Shown: one piece after another, positions 43,907-53,219 of the stretch
Position numbering within the stretch: the first letter of the stretch is position 1
How the letters are laid out: the number at the start of each line of letters is the position of its first letter
From: Veillonella infantium
GTDB lineage: Bacteria; Bacillota; Negativicutes; Veillonellales; Veillonellaceae
Assembly (NCBI RefSeq): GCF_002959895.1
Contig: NZ_PPDD01000008.1
Location: 1 to 64,000 of the forward strand
Length of the DNA stretch: 64,000 nt
Direction: 5' to 3'
Made by a program: the position numbers and the translations under genes
Notes under the pieces: generated by a model
What the model saw: the letters and a program-made list of their open reading frames with translations, nothing else
What the model was told of the DNA's origin: nothing
Database searches by the model: none

Positions 43907-45655
43907 CTATCGAGCGTTAGCAATACCTGCAAACACCTTACCGCGTTCGCCATCGATAGTTACCTCTTGACCTTCAAGGAGTACGTCATGAGCGTTTTTT
44001 GCACCTAAAATTACAGGAATACCATAGGTAATGCCAGCAATAGCACTGTCAGAGGTATAACCGTCTTCAACAGCGATAATGCCGCCTGCACGTTTAGCAA
44101 TAGCCATTAATTCAGGCTCCATTGTGCCCACCACAAGGATGTCGCCGTCTTTGAAGCTTTCATAATTGCCCTTATGATTAGCAGCAATGAATACAGTGCC
44201 TGTAACGGATTTACGCAAAATACCATTGCCAGATAAGAGTACTTGGCCTGCAATATGAACGCGAATCATATTTGTAGTACCTGTCGCACCAGATGGTACG
44301 CCAGCCGTTACCACCACTAAGTCACCAGACTCAATGGCACCTGTGCCAAGAGCACCTGTAATCGCTTGTTTAACCATTTCATCAGAGTTAACGATTTCAT
44401 GACCTTTAATAGCCTCTACACCCCAGCATAATTGCATGCGGCGAATTGTTTCTTCATGCGGTGTTACAGCAATAATTTTGCAAGCCGGACGATGCCGAGC
44501 AGTGCTAATTGCCGTATGACCAGATTCAGTACATGTCAAAATAGCAGCAGCCCCAAGGTTTTGAGCGATGCGCACGCTTGCTAAACATACAGCACTGGTA
44601 GTCGTCATATCCACATCTTGACGAGCACGACTTTTACTATCGTAAATAGCAGCTTGTTCTGTTACCTCAGCAATGCGTGTCATAGTCGTAACTGCTTCTA
44701 CAGGGTACGCACCATTAGCAGTTTCACCAGATAACATGATAGCATCTGTGCCATCTAAAATCGCATTGGCTACGTCACTTGCTTCCGCACGTGTAGGACG
44801 TGGATTTTGAATCATAGACTCAAGCATTTGTGTAGCCGTAATAACAGGTTTACCCAAGTTATTACATTTTTCAATCATCATTTTTTGAAGTACTGGCACC
44901 TCTTCTGCAGGAATTTCTACACCGAGGTCACCACGCGCAACCATAAGGCCGTCTGCTACTTCCAAGATTTCATCAATATTTTTAACGCCTTCGGCATTTT
45001 CAATTTTTGCGATAATCTTAATATCCTTTTGTTCGGATTCAAGAATACGACGGATGGCTACGATATCTTTACCGCGTTGCATGAAGGACGCAGCTACAAA
45101 ATCTACCCCTTGTTGGCACCCAAAGCGCAAGTCCGCTTCGTCCTGTTCAGATACCGGTGGCAAGCTTAGTGCTACGCCTGGTACTGCTACGCGTTTACGG
45201 TTGCCGATTTCACCGCTATTTTGAACAGTGGTAACGATATTATTACCTTCGATAGCATCGATAGTAAGGGTTACAAGGCCATCGGCCAATAAAATTTTAT
45301 CCCCTACTGATACGTCCTCTACAAGACCTTTGTGGTTAACAGAGCTAATCTCTTTTGTGCCTTCTACATCATCTGTAGTCAACGTAAATTGTTGACCTGC
45401 TTCGAGGAATACTTTGCCCTCTTTAAATAGGCCGAGGCGCACCTCTGGACCTTTTGTATCGAGCAATAAGGCGATTGGTTTATTTACAATCATCGCCGCA
45501 TCACGCACCATTTGCATGCGCTCAGCTTGCTCTTCATGAGATCCATGAGAGAAATTGAAACGAGCCACGTTCATGCCAGCTCGCATCATATCTTCTAAGA
45601 TGCCAAATTTATCCGTTCCCGGACCTACAGTACATACGATTTTTGTACGTTTCAT
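43907..45655 (-). CDS. pyk: Pyruvate kinase with C-terminal PEP-utilising domain
   Basis: A 582-residue pyruvate kinase making pyruvate and ATP from PEP and ADP. MKRTKIVCTVGP opens the protein. LLDTKGPEVR, KIENAEGV, DGLMVARGDLGVEIP and MLESMIQNPRPTRAEASDVANA are in order. After residue 475 comes a swivelling PEP-utiliser-type domain (GDILVVGTMEPE...GIPVILGAKNA), as in Bacillus-type Pyk. The start is placed at 45655 because AGGAGG lies just upstream of it; a longer in-frame version would add an implausible N terminus. Confidence 0.95.
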   Translation of the reverse strand: MKRTKIVCTVGPGTDKFGILEDMMRAGMNVARFNFSHGSHEEQAERMQMVRDAAMIVNKPIALLLDTKGPEVRLGLFKEGKVFLEAGQQFTLTTDDVEGTKEISSVNHKGLVEDVSVGDKILLADGLVTLTIDAIEGNNIVTTVQNSGEIGNRKRVAVPGVALSLPPVSEQDEADLRFGCQQGVDFVAASFMQRGKDIVAIRRILESEQKDIKIIAKIENAEGVKNIDEILEVADGLMVARGDLGVEIPAEEVPVLQKMMIEKCNNLGKPVITATQMLESMIQNPRPTRAEASDVANAILDGTDAIMLSGETANGAYPVEAVTTMTRIAEVTEQAAIYDSKSRARQDVDMTTTSAVCLASVRIAQNLGAAAILTCTESGHTAISTARHRPACKIIAVTPHEETIRRMQLCWGVEAIKGHEIVNSDEMVKQAITGALGTGAIESGDLVVVTAGVPSGATGTTNMIRVHIAGQVLLSGNGILRKSVTGTVFIAANHKGNYESFKDGDILVVGTMEPELMAIAKRAGGIIAVEDGYTSDSAIAGITYGIPVILGAKNAHDVLLEGQEVTIDGERGKVFAGIANAR

Positions 45656-45803
45656 CTTTCCTCCTATGAAAACCATCCCATTTGGATGTTCATATATTAT
45701 ATCAATGTTGGTAAAAGCTATCTGTGCCCTACGCAACATGTGTTATTAAGTAGTGAATATATTTATTATTACCTTAACCTCTATTGAGGTTCTTATGCAT
45801 ATA

Positions 45804-48800
45804 TTATTGTACCTCTACGGAGCCATCGCCTAGAATAGCTTCAATAGCCTTGATGGATTCATCACTAGGGTCAAAGCACATATTCGGTGGCAAGTTAATG
45901 CGCTTCCGTTGACGGTGCAAATATAGCGATGTTGGCACAGATCCTGCGGTGTTCGTTAACACCCGTTTTAAGGCTTCACTATTTTCTGGCGTGTCATATT
46001 GGCTATAAATATGAATGGCCACATGCTTAGCCTGACTATAGTTTACCTTTAATGGCGTAATGCGGTCTGCAATAATTTGCACACCCTTTTCATCCGCATC
46101 AACGCGGCCTTTTACCTTAACGATCATATCAACAGCAAGGAACTGTTGGCTTTGACTAAAGACCTTCGGGAATGCCACTACATTGGCCGCACCAGAATAA
46201 TCTTCGATGCGCAGTATAGACATAACCTCGTTTCGTCTCGTCATACGATCCGTCTTATTTTCAATCAAACCGCCAAAGGTTATGGTTTGACCGTCATACT
46301 GCTCTGGATTTTCTACAAGAGCACCCAGTTCAAAGAGGCCCTCTAATTCCTTAGCATAGCCTTGCAATGGATGGCCTGTGATGTAAAAGCCTGTATATTC
46401 TTTTTCATCCTTCAATTTATCGTCTTCCGATAAATCCTCCACATTAGGTACAGGGATGAAATCTACAGACTCCTCTATATCACCAAAGAGACTCATGGTG
46501 CCCATAGCGGCATCCTTTTGCTCTTTAGCACCAACAGCTTGGGCGCTTTCATACATATGCAATAATTGATTTCGATTTTCTTTGAAACCATCCATGGCGC
46601 CACATCGAATGAAACTTTCAAGAAGTCGTTTATTAACAACCTTATTATCAACACGTTTGCAGAAGTCTACAATATCCGTGTAAAGACCGTGCTCATTACG
46701 CTCAGTAATTAAGCGATCGATGGCATTATCCCCTACGTTCTTAATGCCCCCAAGGCCGAAGCGAATAGCATCGCCTTGCACGGCAAAGCTGCGCTCAGAA
46801 TAGTTAATATCTGGGCCTAGCACCTTAACATTATGCTTCTTGCAGGCATTGATATAATACGTCAATTTTTGCATGTTCTGCATAAAGCTAGTCATGGTAG
46901 CAGCCATGAATTCAGGGAAATAGTGAGCTTTCAAGTACGCTGTTTGGTACGCAATGTACGCATAAGCCGCACTATGCGATTTATTAAAGCCATAGCCCGC
47001 AAAGTATACGAGCAAGTCAAATACTTCGTTCGCAATGGACTCTTCTATACCATTGTTAATGGAACCTTGAATAAAGGATTCACGTTGAGCCTTTAGAACG
47101 GATTCCTTTTTCTTACCCATGGCACGGCGCATTAAGTCCGCCTGACCAAGGGAGAACCCGCCCATGGCGGATGCAATCTGCATAACCTGTTCTTGGTACA
47201 AGATTACACCAAAGGTATCTTTTAAAATCGGTTCCAAGATAGGATGTAAATAGGTAACCTCTTTTTTACCGTGACGGCGGTCGATAAAGTCCGCCACCAT
47301 GCCAGAGCCCAATGGACCTGGACGGTACAAGGCAACCAATGGAATTAAGTCTTCAAAATGCTCAGGCTTAAGGTCCATAACGAGCTTGGTGATACCTTCC
47401 GATTCGAGCTGGAATACACCAGAGGTGTCGCCTTTTGTGAGGATATCACAAGCTTCCTTATCATCGAGTGGTATTGCATCTAAATCGAGATCAATACCAC
47501 GGTTCGCCTTGATGAGCTTTAAGGCATCCCCCATAACCGTTAAGGTACGGAGACCCAAGAAGTCCATCTTTAAGAGGCCTAATTCCTCGATGTTATCCTT
47601 GTCGTACTGCGTTACAAAGCCTTCTTCATTGGCATTTTGTACTGGTACGTGGTCATCTAGAGGGTCCGCGGAAATTACGACGCCCGCCGCATGAGTGGAC
47701 GAATTTCGCGCAATCCCTTCTAGCTTTTTACCAAAATCAAATAACTCTTTAACATTTGGATCAGCTTCGTACAAAGCCTTTAATTCTTTGCCTTGCAGAG
47801 CCTTATCTAAGGTAATCCCAAGTTCATTGGGAATCATCTTAGCAATACGGTTCACTTCCGCCAGTGGTAAGTCTAGCACGCGACCTACGTCTCGAATTAC
47901 GGCACGCGCGGCCTCAGTACCAAAGGTAATAATCTGAGATACACGCTCCTGACCGTATTTTCGTGTTACATATTCGATGGCTTGGCCACGCTTTTCATAA
48001 CAGAAGTCAATATCGATATCGGGCATGCTTACCCGCTCAGGATTTAAGAACCGTTCAAAGAGCAAATCGTATTTTAATGGATCAAGGCCTGTAATGCCAA
48101 GTAGATAGGCTACTACAGAACCGGCCGCAGAACCACGACCAGGACCTACTAAGATGTCGTGCTCACGGGCATACCGTACATAATCCCATACGATAAGGAA
48201 GTAATCCTCAAATCCCATGGTACCAATAACATCTAACTCGTAGTCGAGGCGTTTTTGTAATTCTTCAGATGTTTCACCATAAAGGCGAGGAATTTCTCGT
48301 TCACATACCTTACGCAAATAGGTCTTAGACGTTTCCCCTTCTGGCACATCAAAGTGCGGCAAGTGATGTTCGTCGAAATTAAACTCTACATTACAGCGCT
48401 CTGCAATTTTTAAGGTATTTTCGATAGCCCCTGGAATATGTCCAAATAGCTCAGCCATCTCATCCCCAGACTTAAGATAAAACTCATCATTAGGGAACTT
48501 TAAGCGGTCTACCTCAGTACGACGACGGCCTGTAGAAATACATACCTTAATATCTTGCGCGTTTGCATCCTCTTTTAAGACATAGTGGAAGTCATTAGAT
48601 GCTACAATGCCAAGACCGTATTCCTTGCTGAGCTTAATGAGCTCCTCTTGAGCCTTTGCCTCCTCTGGCAAGCCATGATTTTGAATTTCTAAGAAGAAAT
48701 TGTCCTTGCCGTACGTCTCGATATACCATTCAATGGAACGCTTCGCGCCTTCCATATTATCTTGCAATATATACTGAGGAATCTCCCCTTGAATACAGGC

Positions 48801-49211
48801 ACTAAGGGCAATGATGCCCTTGCTGTATTGACGCAATAAATCGCGGTCTGCACGAGGCTTATAATTAAACCCTTCAGTAGAGGCTTTCGACACGATTTTA
48901 ACTAGATTTCGATACCCTTCCATAGTCTCTGCTAATAGAATGAGATGTTTCAATCGTTCACGGCTACGACCTTCCGGCTTATCAAGACGGCTACCTTCTG
49001 TGACATATACTTCACAACCGATGATAGGCTTAACACCTTGGGCTATACACTCTTTATAAAAATAAATGGCTGCGTACATATTGCCATGATCCGTAATGGC
49101 AAGGGCTGGCTGATTTAACTCCTTCGCACGACGTACCATGTCAGGCAAACGACTGATGCCGTCTAGCAAACTAAACTCTGTATGACTATGTAAATGTACA
49201 AATGGCTGCAT
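45804..49211 (-). CDS. dnaE: DNA polymerase III alpha subunit
   Basis: A 1135-residue DnaE-type replicative polymerase. The PHP domain (HSHTEFSLLDG, ITDHGNMYA) is N-terminal. The catalytic centre holds GPGRGSAAGS and PDIDIDFCYEKRG with the metal-binding aspartates. An HhH region (FNKSHSAAYAYIAYQ) and an OB-fold (FGGLIENKTDRMTRRNEVMSIL) follow. Length is normal. AAAGGAGG stands before the ATG, 12 bp after the M48-like gene. A weak hairpin (45776-45791) separates it from pyk. Confidence 0.96.
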   Translation of the reverse strand: MQPFVHLHSHTEFSLLDGISRLPDMVRRAKELNQPALAITDHGNMYAAIYFYKECIAQGVKPIIGCEVYVTEGSRLDKPEGRSRERLKHLILLAETMEGYRNLVKIVSKASTEGFNYKPRADRDLLRQYSKGIIALSACIQGEIPQYILQDNMEGAKRSIEWYIETYGKDNFFLEIQNHGLPEEAKAQEELIKLSKEYGLGIVASNDFHYVLKEDANAQDIKVCISTGRRRTEVDRLKFPNDEFYLKSGDEMAELFGHIPGAIENTLKIAERCNVEFNFDEHHLPHFDVPEGETSKTYLRKVCEREIPRLYGETSEELQKRLDYELDVIGTMGFEDYFLIVWDYVRYAREHDILVGPGRGSAAGSVVAYLLGITGLDPLKYDLLFERFLNPERVSMPDIDIDFCYEKRGQAIEYVTRKYGQERVSQIITFGTEAARAVIRDVGRVLDLPLAEVNRIAKMIPNELGITLDKALQGKELKALYEADPNVKELFDFGKKLEGIARNSSTHAAGVVISADPLDDHVPVQNANEEGFVTQYDKDNIEELGLLKMDFLGLRTLTVMGDALKLIKANRGIDLDLDAIPLDDKEACDILTKGDTSGVFQLESEGITKLVMDLKPEHFEDLIPLVALYRPGPLGSGMVADFIDRRHGKKEVTYLHPILEPILKDTFGVILYQEQVMQIASAMGGFSLGQADLMRRAMGKKKESVLKAQRESFIQGSINNGIEESIANEVFDLLVYFAGYGFNKSHSAAYAYIAYQTAYLKAHYFPEFMAATMTSFMQNMQKLTYYINACKKHNVKVLGPDINYSERSFAVQGDAIRFGLGGIKNVGDNAIDRLITERNEHGLYTDIVDFCKRVDNKVVNKRLLESFIRCGAMDGFKENRNQLLHMYESAQAVGAKEQKDAAMGTMSLFGDIEESVDFIPVPNVEDLSEDDKLKDEKEYTGFYITGHPLQGYAKELEGLFELGALVENPEQYDGQTITFGGLIENKTDRMTRRNEVMSILRIEDYSGAANVVAFPKVFSQSQQFLAVDMIVKVKGRVDADEKGVQIIADRITPLKVNYSQAKHVAIHIYSQYDTPENSEALKRVLTNTAGSVPTSLYLHRQRKRINLPPNMCFDPSDESIKAIEAILGDGSVEVQ

Positions 49212-49223
49212 GGTACACCTCCT

Positions 49224-49991
49224 TTAAGGGCGATGAGCAAAATATACGTTCAATGACTTCTTACGAGCCTTCCAATCTGGCAAAAACAGTGCCACTAGAT
49301 TGTGAAAGTTCTTGGAATGGTCTAAATATTTAAAATGAGCAAACTCATGAACCATAACGTACTCAATATACGCCTGTGGCCCCTCTAATAATCGGGTGTT
49401 CATCTTGATGAGCTGCTTGGCTGGCGTACAAGAACCCCAACGGCTCTTCATGCGCTGCTGTTTTATTGTAGGCATAGGTACATCAATACCTTGCTTGTGA
49501 AAGCGCTGATACACGACCTTTGCCCAATGGACAAAGACCTTCTCCCCTAAATTACGCCAATAACTTTGCATTAATTTATGCTTCGCTTCAAAGGTCGTAC
49601 CACGAGGTACTACCATGGTAAGAATGGCTTTTCCGTCAAATCCGATATGAGGCTTTCCGTCCTGCTCAACTAGTCGCAACGTAACGGGAATGCCGAGGAT
49701 TGATAAGCTTTCACCATTCATATACTGTAACGCCTCAACACGCTTGGCATTCAATGCATCAATCTTGTAACGAGCCCGCTCAATGAAAGGCATATTCTCG
49801 ATGACAAACTTGTCCACCCTATAATCCGGCACATAGGCATTCGCCGACACATGGATCACACCATCCTTTGTAATGCGCATGTTCATGTTCTTCACACGCT
49901 TGATGGTTAACTCATATTCAATTCTGTCACCATTATAGGTAATAGACCTAGTTGTTGAAGTATTCATACTTTTTATTTTATCATAAAACAC
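49224..49991 (-). CDS. YgjP/M48-like metallopeptidase (WLM/DUF45 type)
   Basis: A 255-residue protein. The zinc motif VMVHEFAHFKYLDHSKNFH (HEFAH plus downstream His) and the KSRWGSCTPAK block preceding it mark the YgjP-like/DUF45 family of predicted metallopeptidases. No signal or membrane segment is present. The start is uncertain: the longest frame begins at a GTG (49991), and an ATG eight codons in (MNTSTT, 49967) is equally plausible, neither with a strong ribosome binding site. It precedes dnaE. Confidence 0.85.
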   Translation of the reverse strand: MFYDKIKSMNTSTTRSITYNGDRIEYELTIKRVKNMNMRITKDGVIHVSANAYVPDYRVDKFVIENMPFIERARYKIDALNAKRVEALQYMNGESLSILGIPVTLRLVEQDGKPHIGFDGKAILTMVVPRGTTFEAKHKLMQSYWRNLGEKVFVHWAKVVYQRFHKQGIDVPMPTIKQQRMKSRWGSCTPAKQLIKMNTRLLEGPQAYIEYVMVHEFAHFKYLDHSKNFHNLVALFLPDWKARKKSLNVYFAHRP

Positions 49992-50058
49992 TCATAAAAT
50001 CGTAAAATTCTGGTAATTTTAATAGGAATTATTCGATATACGTAAAATGATAAAAAAT

Positions 50059-50094
50059 AACAGATAGCTGATTAAAGATAATCAACTATCTGTT
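50059..50094. terminator. Bidirectional terminator bordering the second accessory island
   Basis: AACAGATAG and CTATCTGTT arms with an inner TGATT / AATCA pairing, and T-rich DNA on both sides. It terminates the minus-strand 50118 gene and marks the left edge of the A+T-rich island. Confidence 0.88.
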
Positions 50095-50117
50095 TTTTGA
50101 TTTAATATTATTATATT

Positions 50118-50540
50118 CTAAGGTTGACTGATGACTAGCAACTCCCAATTCCCATCATATGGTCGGGTATAAAGTAAATCTCCACCAAATTGTGCAAAGC
50201 CAAATTGATAAGAAATTATCCTTGAATCAGATACTTTACCTATCATCTCATTACCTGTAATAGCTTGTAATGGAGGAATAATTAACTCTACAGTCTTTTC
50301 TTCTGAAAGATTAGATTTAAAGCGGATATGATTTCCCCAACCACCACCTTTCATACGTCCACCTTCACCTATTTCAGTAATCTCTAGCTGGTTATTCTTT
50401 TGTATTAGATCTTTAGCAACTGTAATAAAGTTATTTACTCGTTCACGATGAAATGGTCGTTGCATTGAATCTCTAATATTAATAGTTACAAAAAGAATAG
50501 CCACCACTACTAAAAATATTAATAACATCTTCTTTCTCAT
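50118..50540 (-). CDS. Small membrane-anchored protein of unknown function
   Basis: A 140-residue protein with an N-terminal membrane anchor (MRKKMLLIFLVVVAILFVTI, residues 1-20) and a soluble part ending NWELLVISQP. It has no cysteine lipobox. An NWEL(L)V-like ending is shared with the 51309 gene product, so the two may be distant relatives or similar folds. No named family is recognised. It is the last gene in the second accessory island. Tail-out immunity proteins for secreted toxins have this layout, but that role is only an inference. Confidence 0.55.
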   Translation of the reverse strand: MRKKMLLIFLVVVAILFVTINIRDSMQRPFHRERVNNFITVAKDLIQKNNQLEITEIGEGGRMKGGGWGNHIRFKSNLSEEKTVELIIPPLQAITGNEMIGKVSDSRIISYQFGFAQFGGDLLYTRPYDGNWELLVISQP

Positions 50541-50593
50541 ATAACCTCACTTATATATAGCATAATATAAAATAAAGTATACTTAATATAAAA

Positions 50594-50612
50594 GAAATCC
50601 CTAAACGGGTTC
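50594..50612 (-). terminator. Short terminator after the 50688 gene
   Basis: GAACCC-GTTTA-GGGATTTC (minus strand) with a run TTTTATATT. The stem has one bulge. It lies about 75 bases beyond the stop of the 149-residue gene. Confidence 0.5.
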
Positions 50613-50687
50613 TTATATTATATTAAATAGTCTTCATATTTTGATATGCCCATATACGTAACATTTTATAATTGGAAAACTTACATA

Positions 50688-51137
50688 CTATTCTACTGCA
50701 CAAAATTCTTGAGATTTATCATCATAATAAATTTTCCATTTGGACATTGCCAATGGAATATTTTCATCGTAATAATCTCGCCCTTTCCAAATCGAACTAT
50801 TTCTAAAATAAGAGTAACCAGTTTTGACTAATTCTGTATCTAAACAAAATTCACCAGCTAGACAAATATTATTGTCTAAAAGCAAAGTTCGAACAATTAG
50901 GGCTTCATAATCCCACCCTTCGAAGAGTAAATAGTCAAAATAATTAAGTGCTATATAAGCATCCCATCTATTATTTAAAACAATTAACTTAAATAATTTA
51001 TTAATCAATGTATAGTTGGGAGACATATAATATTCGTCACTCAAAAGAAATTGATATATTTGTTTTATTCTATTGTCATCTAGTTTTTTAGTCTGATCAA
51101 TATCAACTAAGTCAAGAAAAATATCTAAAGAATCCAT
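50688..51137 (-). CDS. Hypothetical soluble protein, possible orphan immunity protein
   Basis: A 149-residue acidic, leucine/tyrosine-rich protein (MDSLDIFLDLVDIDQTK at the start, YYDENIPLAMSKWKIYYDD near the end) without signal or membrane segments. Such small helical acidic proteins are common as immunity proteins, but no family is recognised. In the upstream gap a short open frame ending FIERILRLADYQ (51189-51245) may be the remnant of a partner gene. The ATG lacks a strong ribosome binding site (TATGAG upstream). Confidence 0.5.
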   Translation of the reverse strand: MDSLDIFLDLVDIDQTKKLDDNRIKQIYQFLLSDEYYMSPNYTLINKLFKLIVLNNRWDAYIALNYFDYLLFEGWDYEALIVRTLLLDNNICLAGEFCLDTELVKTGYSYFRNSSIWKGRDYYDENIPLAMSKWKIYYDDKSQEFCAVE

Positions 51138-51308
51138 AAAAACTCATATGTCACACTACTTACAGCATTAAAGATATAAGCATGAACACTATTGGTAATC
51201 AGCCAGTCGCAAAATTCTCTCTATAAAATCAACAGTCGTTCCACCTAATTAAAGTCTTATTATTTTATATTGAATACACAAAAAACATCTTAGAATGAAG
51301 ACATTTAA

Positions 51309-51740
51309 TTATAAATGTAATAGCTCTAACCAATTATTACGTGTCAACACTACAATATATCCATTATCTTTCGTATTCTTTGTTACGTAAATTCTATATG
51401 ATGGATTTTCATATACAAACCTATTTTCATTTTGATCAACAAGCTCCCAATTTCCACTTAATGGTTTTATAGATTTGATATCCATATGCTGTAAATCCTG
51501 CTTTATATCAATTGATCGGCCTATTGATATAAGATTTCTTCTATTAGAATCATACGGTTCCCCATCGATTATATAGTATTCTCGCGGAAAAGCTGTATTT
51601 AAGGCTTGCGTCAATTCCATTCTAGACTGCTCAACAGCATCATTAAATAAAAACTTATAGTTTAGTCCACAAATTAGCCATACGCTAAAACAGCCTATAA
51701 ATATATACCAACCAACAGAATAAATTGTTTTAACTTTCAT
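51309..51740 (-). CDS. Small membrane-anchored protein of unknown function
   Basis: A 143-residue protein with one N-terminal membrane helix at about residues 8-28 (SVGWYIFIGCFSVWLICGL) and a Tyr/Asn-rich soluble part with SGNWELVDQNENRF. A weak hairpin followed by TTTTTTG lies just past its stop (51283-51303). Family unknown. Neighbouring genes 51800 and 52309 have the same single-anchor layout, which suggests a group of envelope-facing accessory proteins. Its reading frame is intact and it has its own ATG with a GGACTTTGAGGG region upstream. Confidence 0.55.
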   Translation of the reverse strand: MKVKTIYSVGWYIFIGCFSVWLICGLNYKFLFNDAVEQSRMELTQALNTAFPREYYIIDGEPYDSNRRNLISIGRSIDIKQDLQHMDIKSIKPLSGNWELVDQNENRFVYENPSYRIYVTKNTKDNGYIVVLTRNNWLELLHL

Positions 51741-51799
51741 CCCTCAAAGTCCTTTATACAGCCTATATACTATTTCTATCGAGTAGAGTAGCTAGAGAA

Positions 51800-52288
51800 T
51801 TAAAGATATTCCCAGTTGTCACTTTCAATTAAACGCCGATATCTTATAGGTACATTCTCATAACCATCTATTACCTTTATTCTTCCAATAAAATCATCAT
51901 ATTGTTTTCCATCTATATTAAATTTAAGATTTACAAATATATAGTGATCTAAATATCCATCATAAATAATATATTTTTGTTGAACATGGTCTACTTGACC
52001 AATAAAAATTTGATGATTATTAATTGATTTGTATATATGATAATTTTCTGATTCTAAGGAGTTTATCAGTTTATATGACTTTATACCAGATGCTATTCTA
52101 ATCATTTGTCTATAATCATACAAAATGCCTTCATTATTTAACTGAACTAAATAATCAGGCTTTATCCCGACCACACTGCCTAATTCAGCATGAAAAAACC
52201 AGGAATTCACTAGAAAGTAGATTCCAATTAAAAACAGAGAAAAAATATTTCCTAATAGGCTAATTATTAGTAATCGTTTTTTCCACAT
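51800..52288 (-). CDS. Small membrane-anchored protein of unknown function
   Basis: A 162-residue protein with a positively charged start (MWKKR) and a single strong helix at residues 6-28 (LLIISLLGNIFSLFLIGIYFLV). The soluble domain is beta-rich (KQYDDFIGRIKVIDGYENVPIRY). No family is recognised and no catalytic motif is seen. It starts 20 bp after the stop of the 290-residue gene, so they are likely cotranscribed. Base composition is clearly more A+T rich than the neighbouring housekeeping genes. Confidence 0.55.
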   Translation of the reverse strand: MWKKRLLIISLLGNIFSLFLIGIYFLVNSWFFHAELGSVVGIKPDYLVQLNNEGILYDYRQMIRIASGIKSYKLINSLESENYHIYKSINNHQIFIGQVDHVQQKYIIYDGYLDHYIFVNLKFNIDGKQYDDFIGRIKVIDGYENVPIRYRRLIESDNWEYL

Positions 52289-52308
52289 CTGCTAATCAAC
52301 CTCTACTT

Positions 52309-53181
52309 TCATTCCAAATAGGTTTCTAACCCCATTTTATGTTCTGGCTTTAAACTCATACTCTCTCGTGCAGTAACTAACTTAATAAACAATTCTTCTA
52401 TAACGTTCTTATCATCCTGACTAAATTGACTATAATGATCTATAATTATAATTTTATCTTTTAATTGTTCATCATGATTTTGTTCATTTATTAGTTCATT
52501 AACGCTATACTCTTTAGATCTACTAGAAATCGGCTCATTAAGAAAATTATAATCTAATAAGTTATTAGAATAATACTTCCATACAGTACCTGTTTCTAAA
52601 TCTATCTTTGTAATACTACCAAAATCAACATTATAAAATATATTGTTAGAAATTTTATACGTATCAATTTTCGATAATTTAGATCCTGTAGCTAAATTAT
52701 AAATCCCACGGGTTTCGTAAGAGAAAAAGAATGGAAATCTAATTATATTGCCTTCCTCTATAGGAATTCTTTCCCTAAAGTCAGCATAAAATTTACTTTT
52801 CCAAACATCCTGTTCCGCATCAGAGAAACGACTAAATTCCGGATATACATTAGTAATGTCATCTATTCTGATTTCATTAGGTGGCTCTTTATGTAATATA
52901 AATATATGATCGTTGTTTAATTCATTATATACACCAATACCATTTGTAGTTATATAATATATTTTCCCTCGTACTTCATCAAAACCAAGAACATTAGAAG
53001 CAATTATATTAGTTGGATCTTTGTAATATATTATACTTCCCCTTAAATCCAAATAGTGGATAAATGGGTGTATAAAATTTGTAGCAAAGAAAAGCCAAAC
53101 ACCCAAAATAGTACCTACTACTATAAAACAAGAAAGACCTATTCTCTCAAGCCATTTTTTTGCATTTCTTCCTATCTGCAT
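52309..53181 (-). CDS. Membrane-anchored protein of unknown function
   Basis: A 290-residue protein with a basic N terminus (MQIGRNAKKWLERIG) and one membrane helix at about residues 17-35 (CFIVVGTILGVWLFFAT). The extracellular or periplasmic part has repeated beta-like pieces (GKIYYITTNGIGVY, GTVWKYYSNN, GSITKIDLETG) that suggest a small propeller or solenoid. The C-terminal 50 residues are helical. No family is recognised. It lies 38 bp after the two-domain YezG-like gene in the same direction. Confidence 0.55.
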   Translation of the reverse strand: MQIGRNAKKWLERIGLSCFIVVGTILGVWLFFATNFIHPFIHYLDLRGSIIYYKDPTNIIASNVLGFDEVRGKIYYITTNGIGVYNELNNDHIFILHKEPPNEIRIDDITNVYPEFSRFSDAEQDVWKSKFYADFRERIPIEEGNIIRFPFFFSYETRGIYNLATGSKLSKIDTYKISNNIFYNVDFGSITKIDLETGTVWKYYSNNLLDYNFLNEPISSRSKEYSVNELINEQNHDEQLKDKIIIIDHYSQFSQDDKNVIEELFIKLVTARESMSLKPEHKMGLETYLE

Positions 53182-53219
53182 GAAAGCTCATCCAATCAAT
53201 TTCATCAACGAACTTAAAA

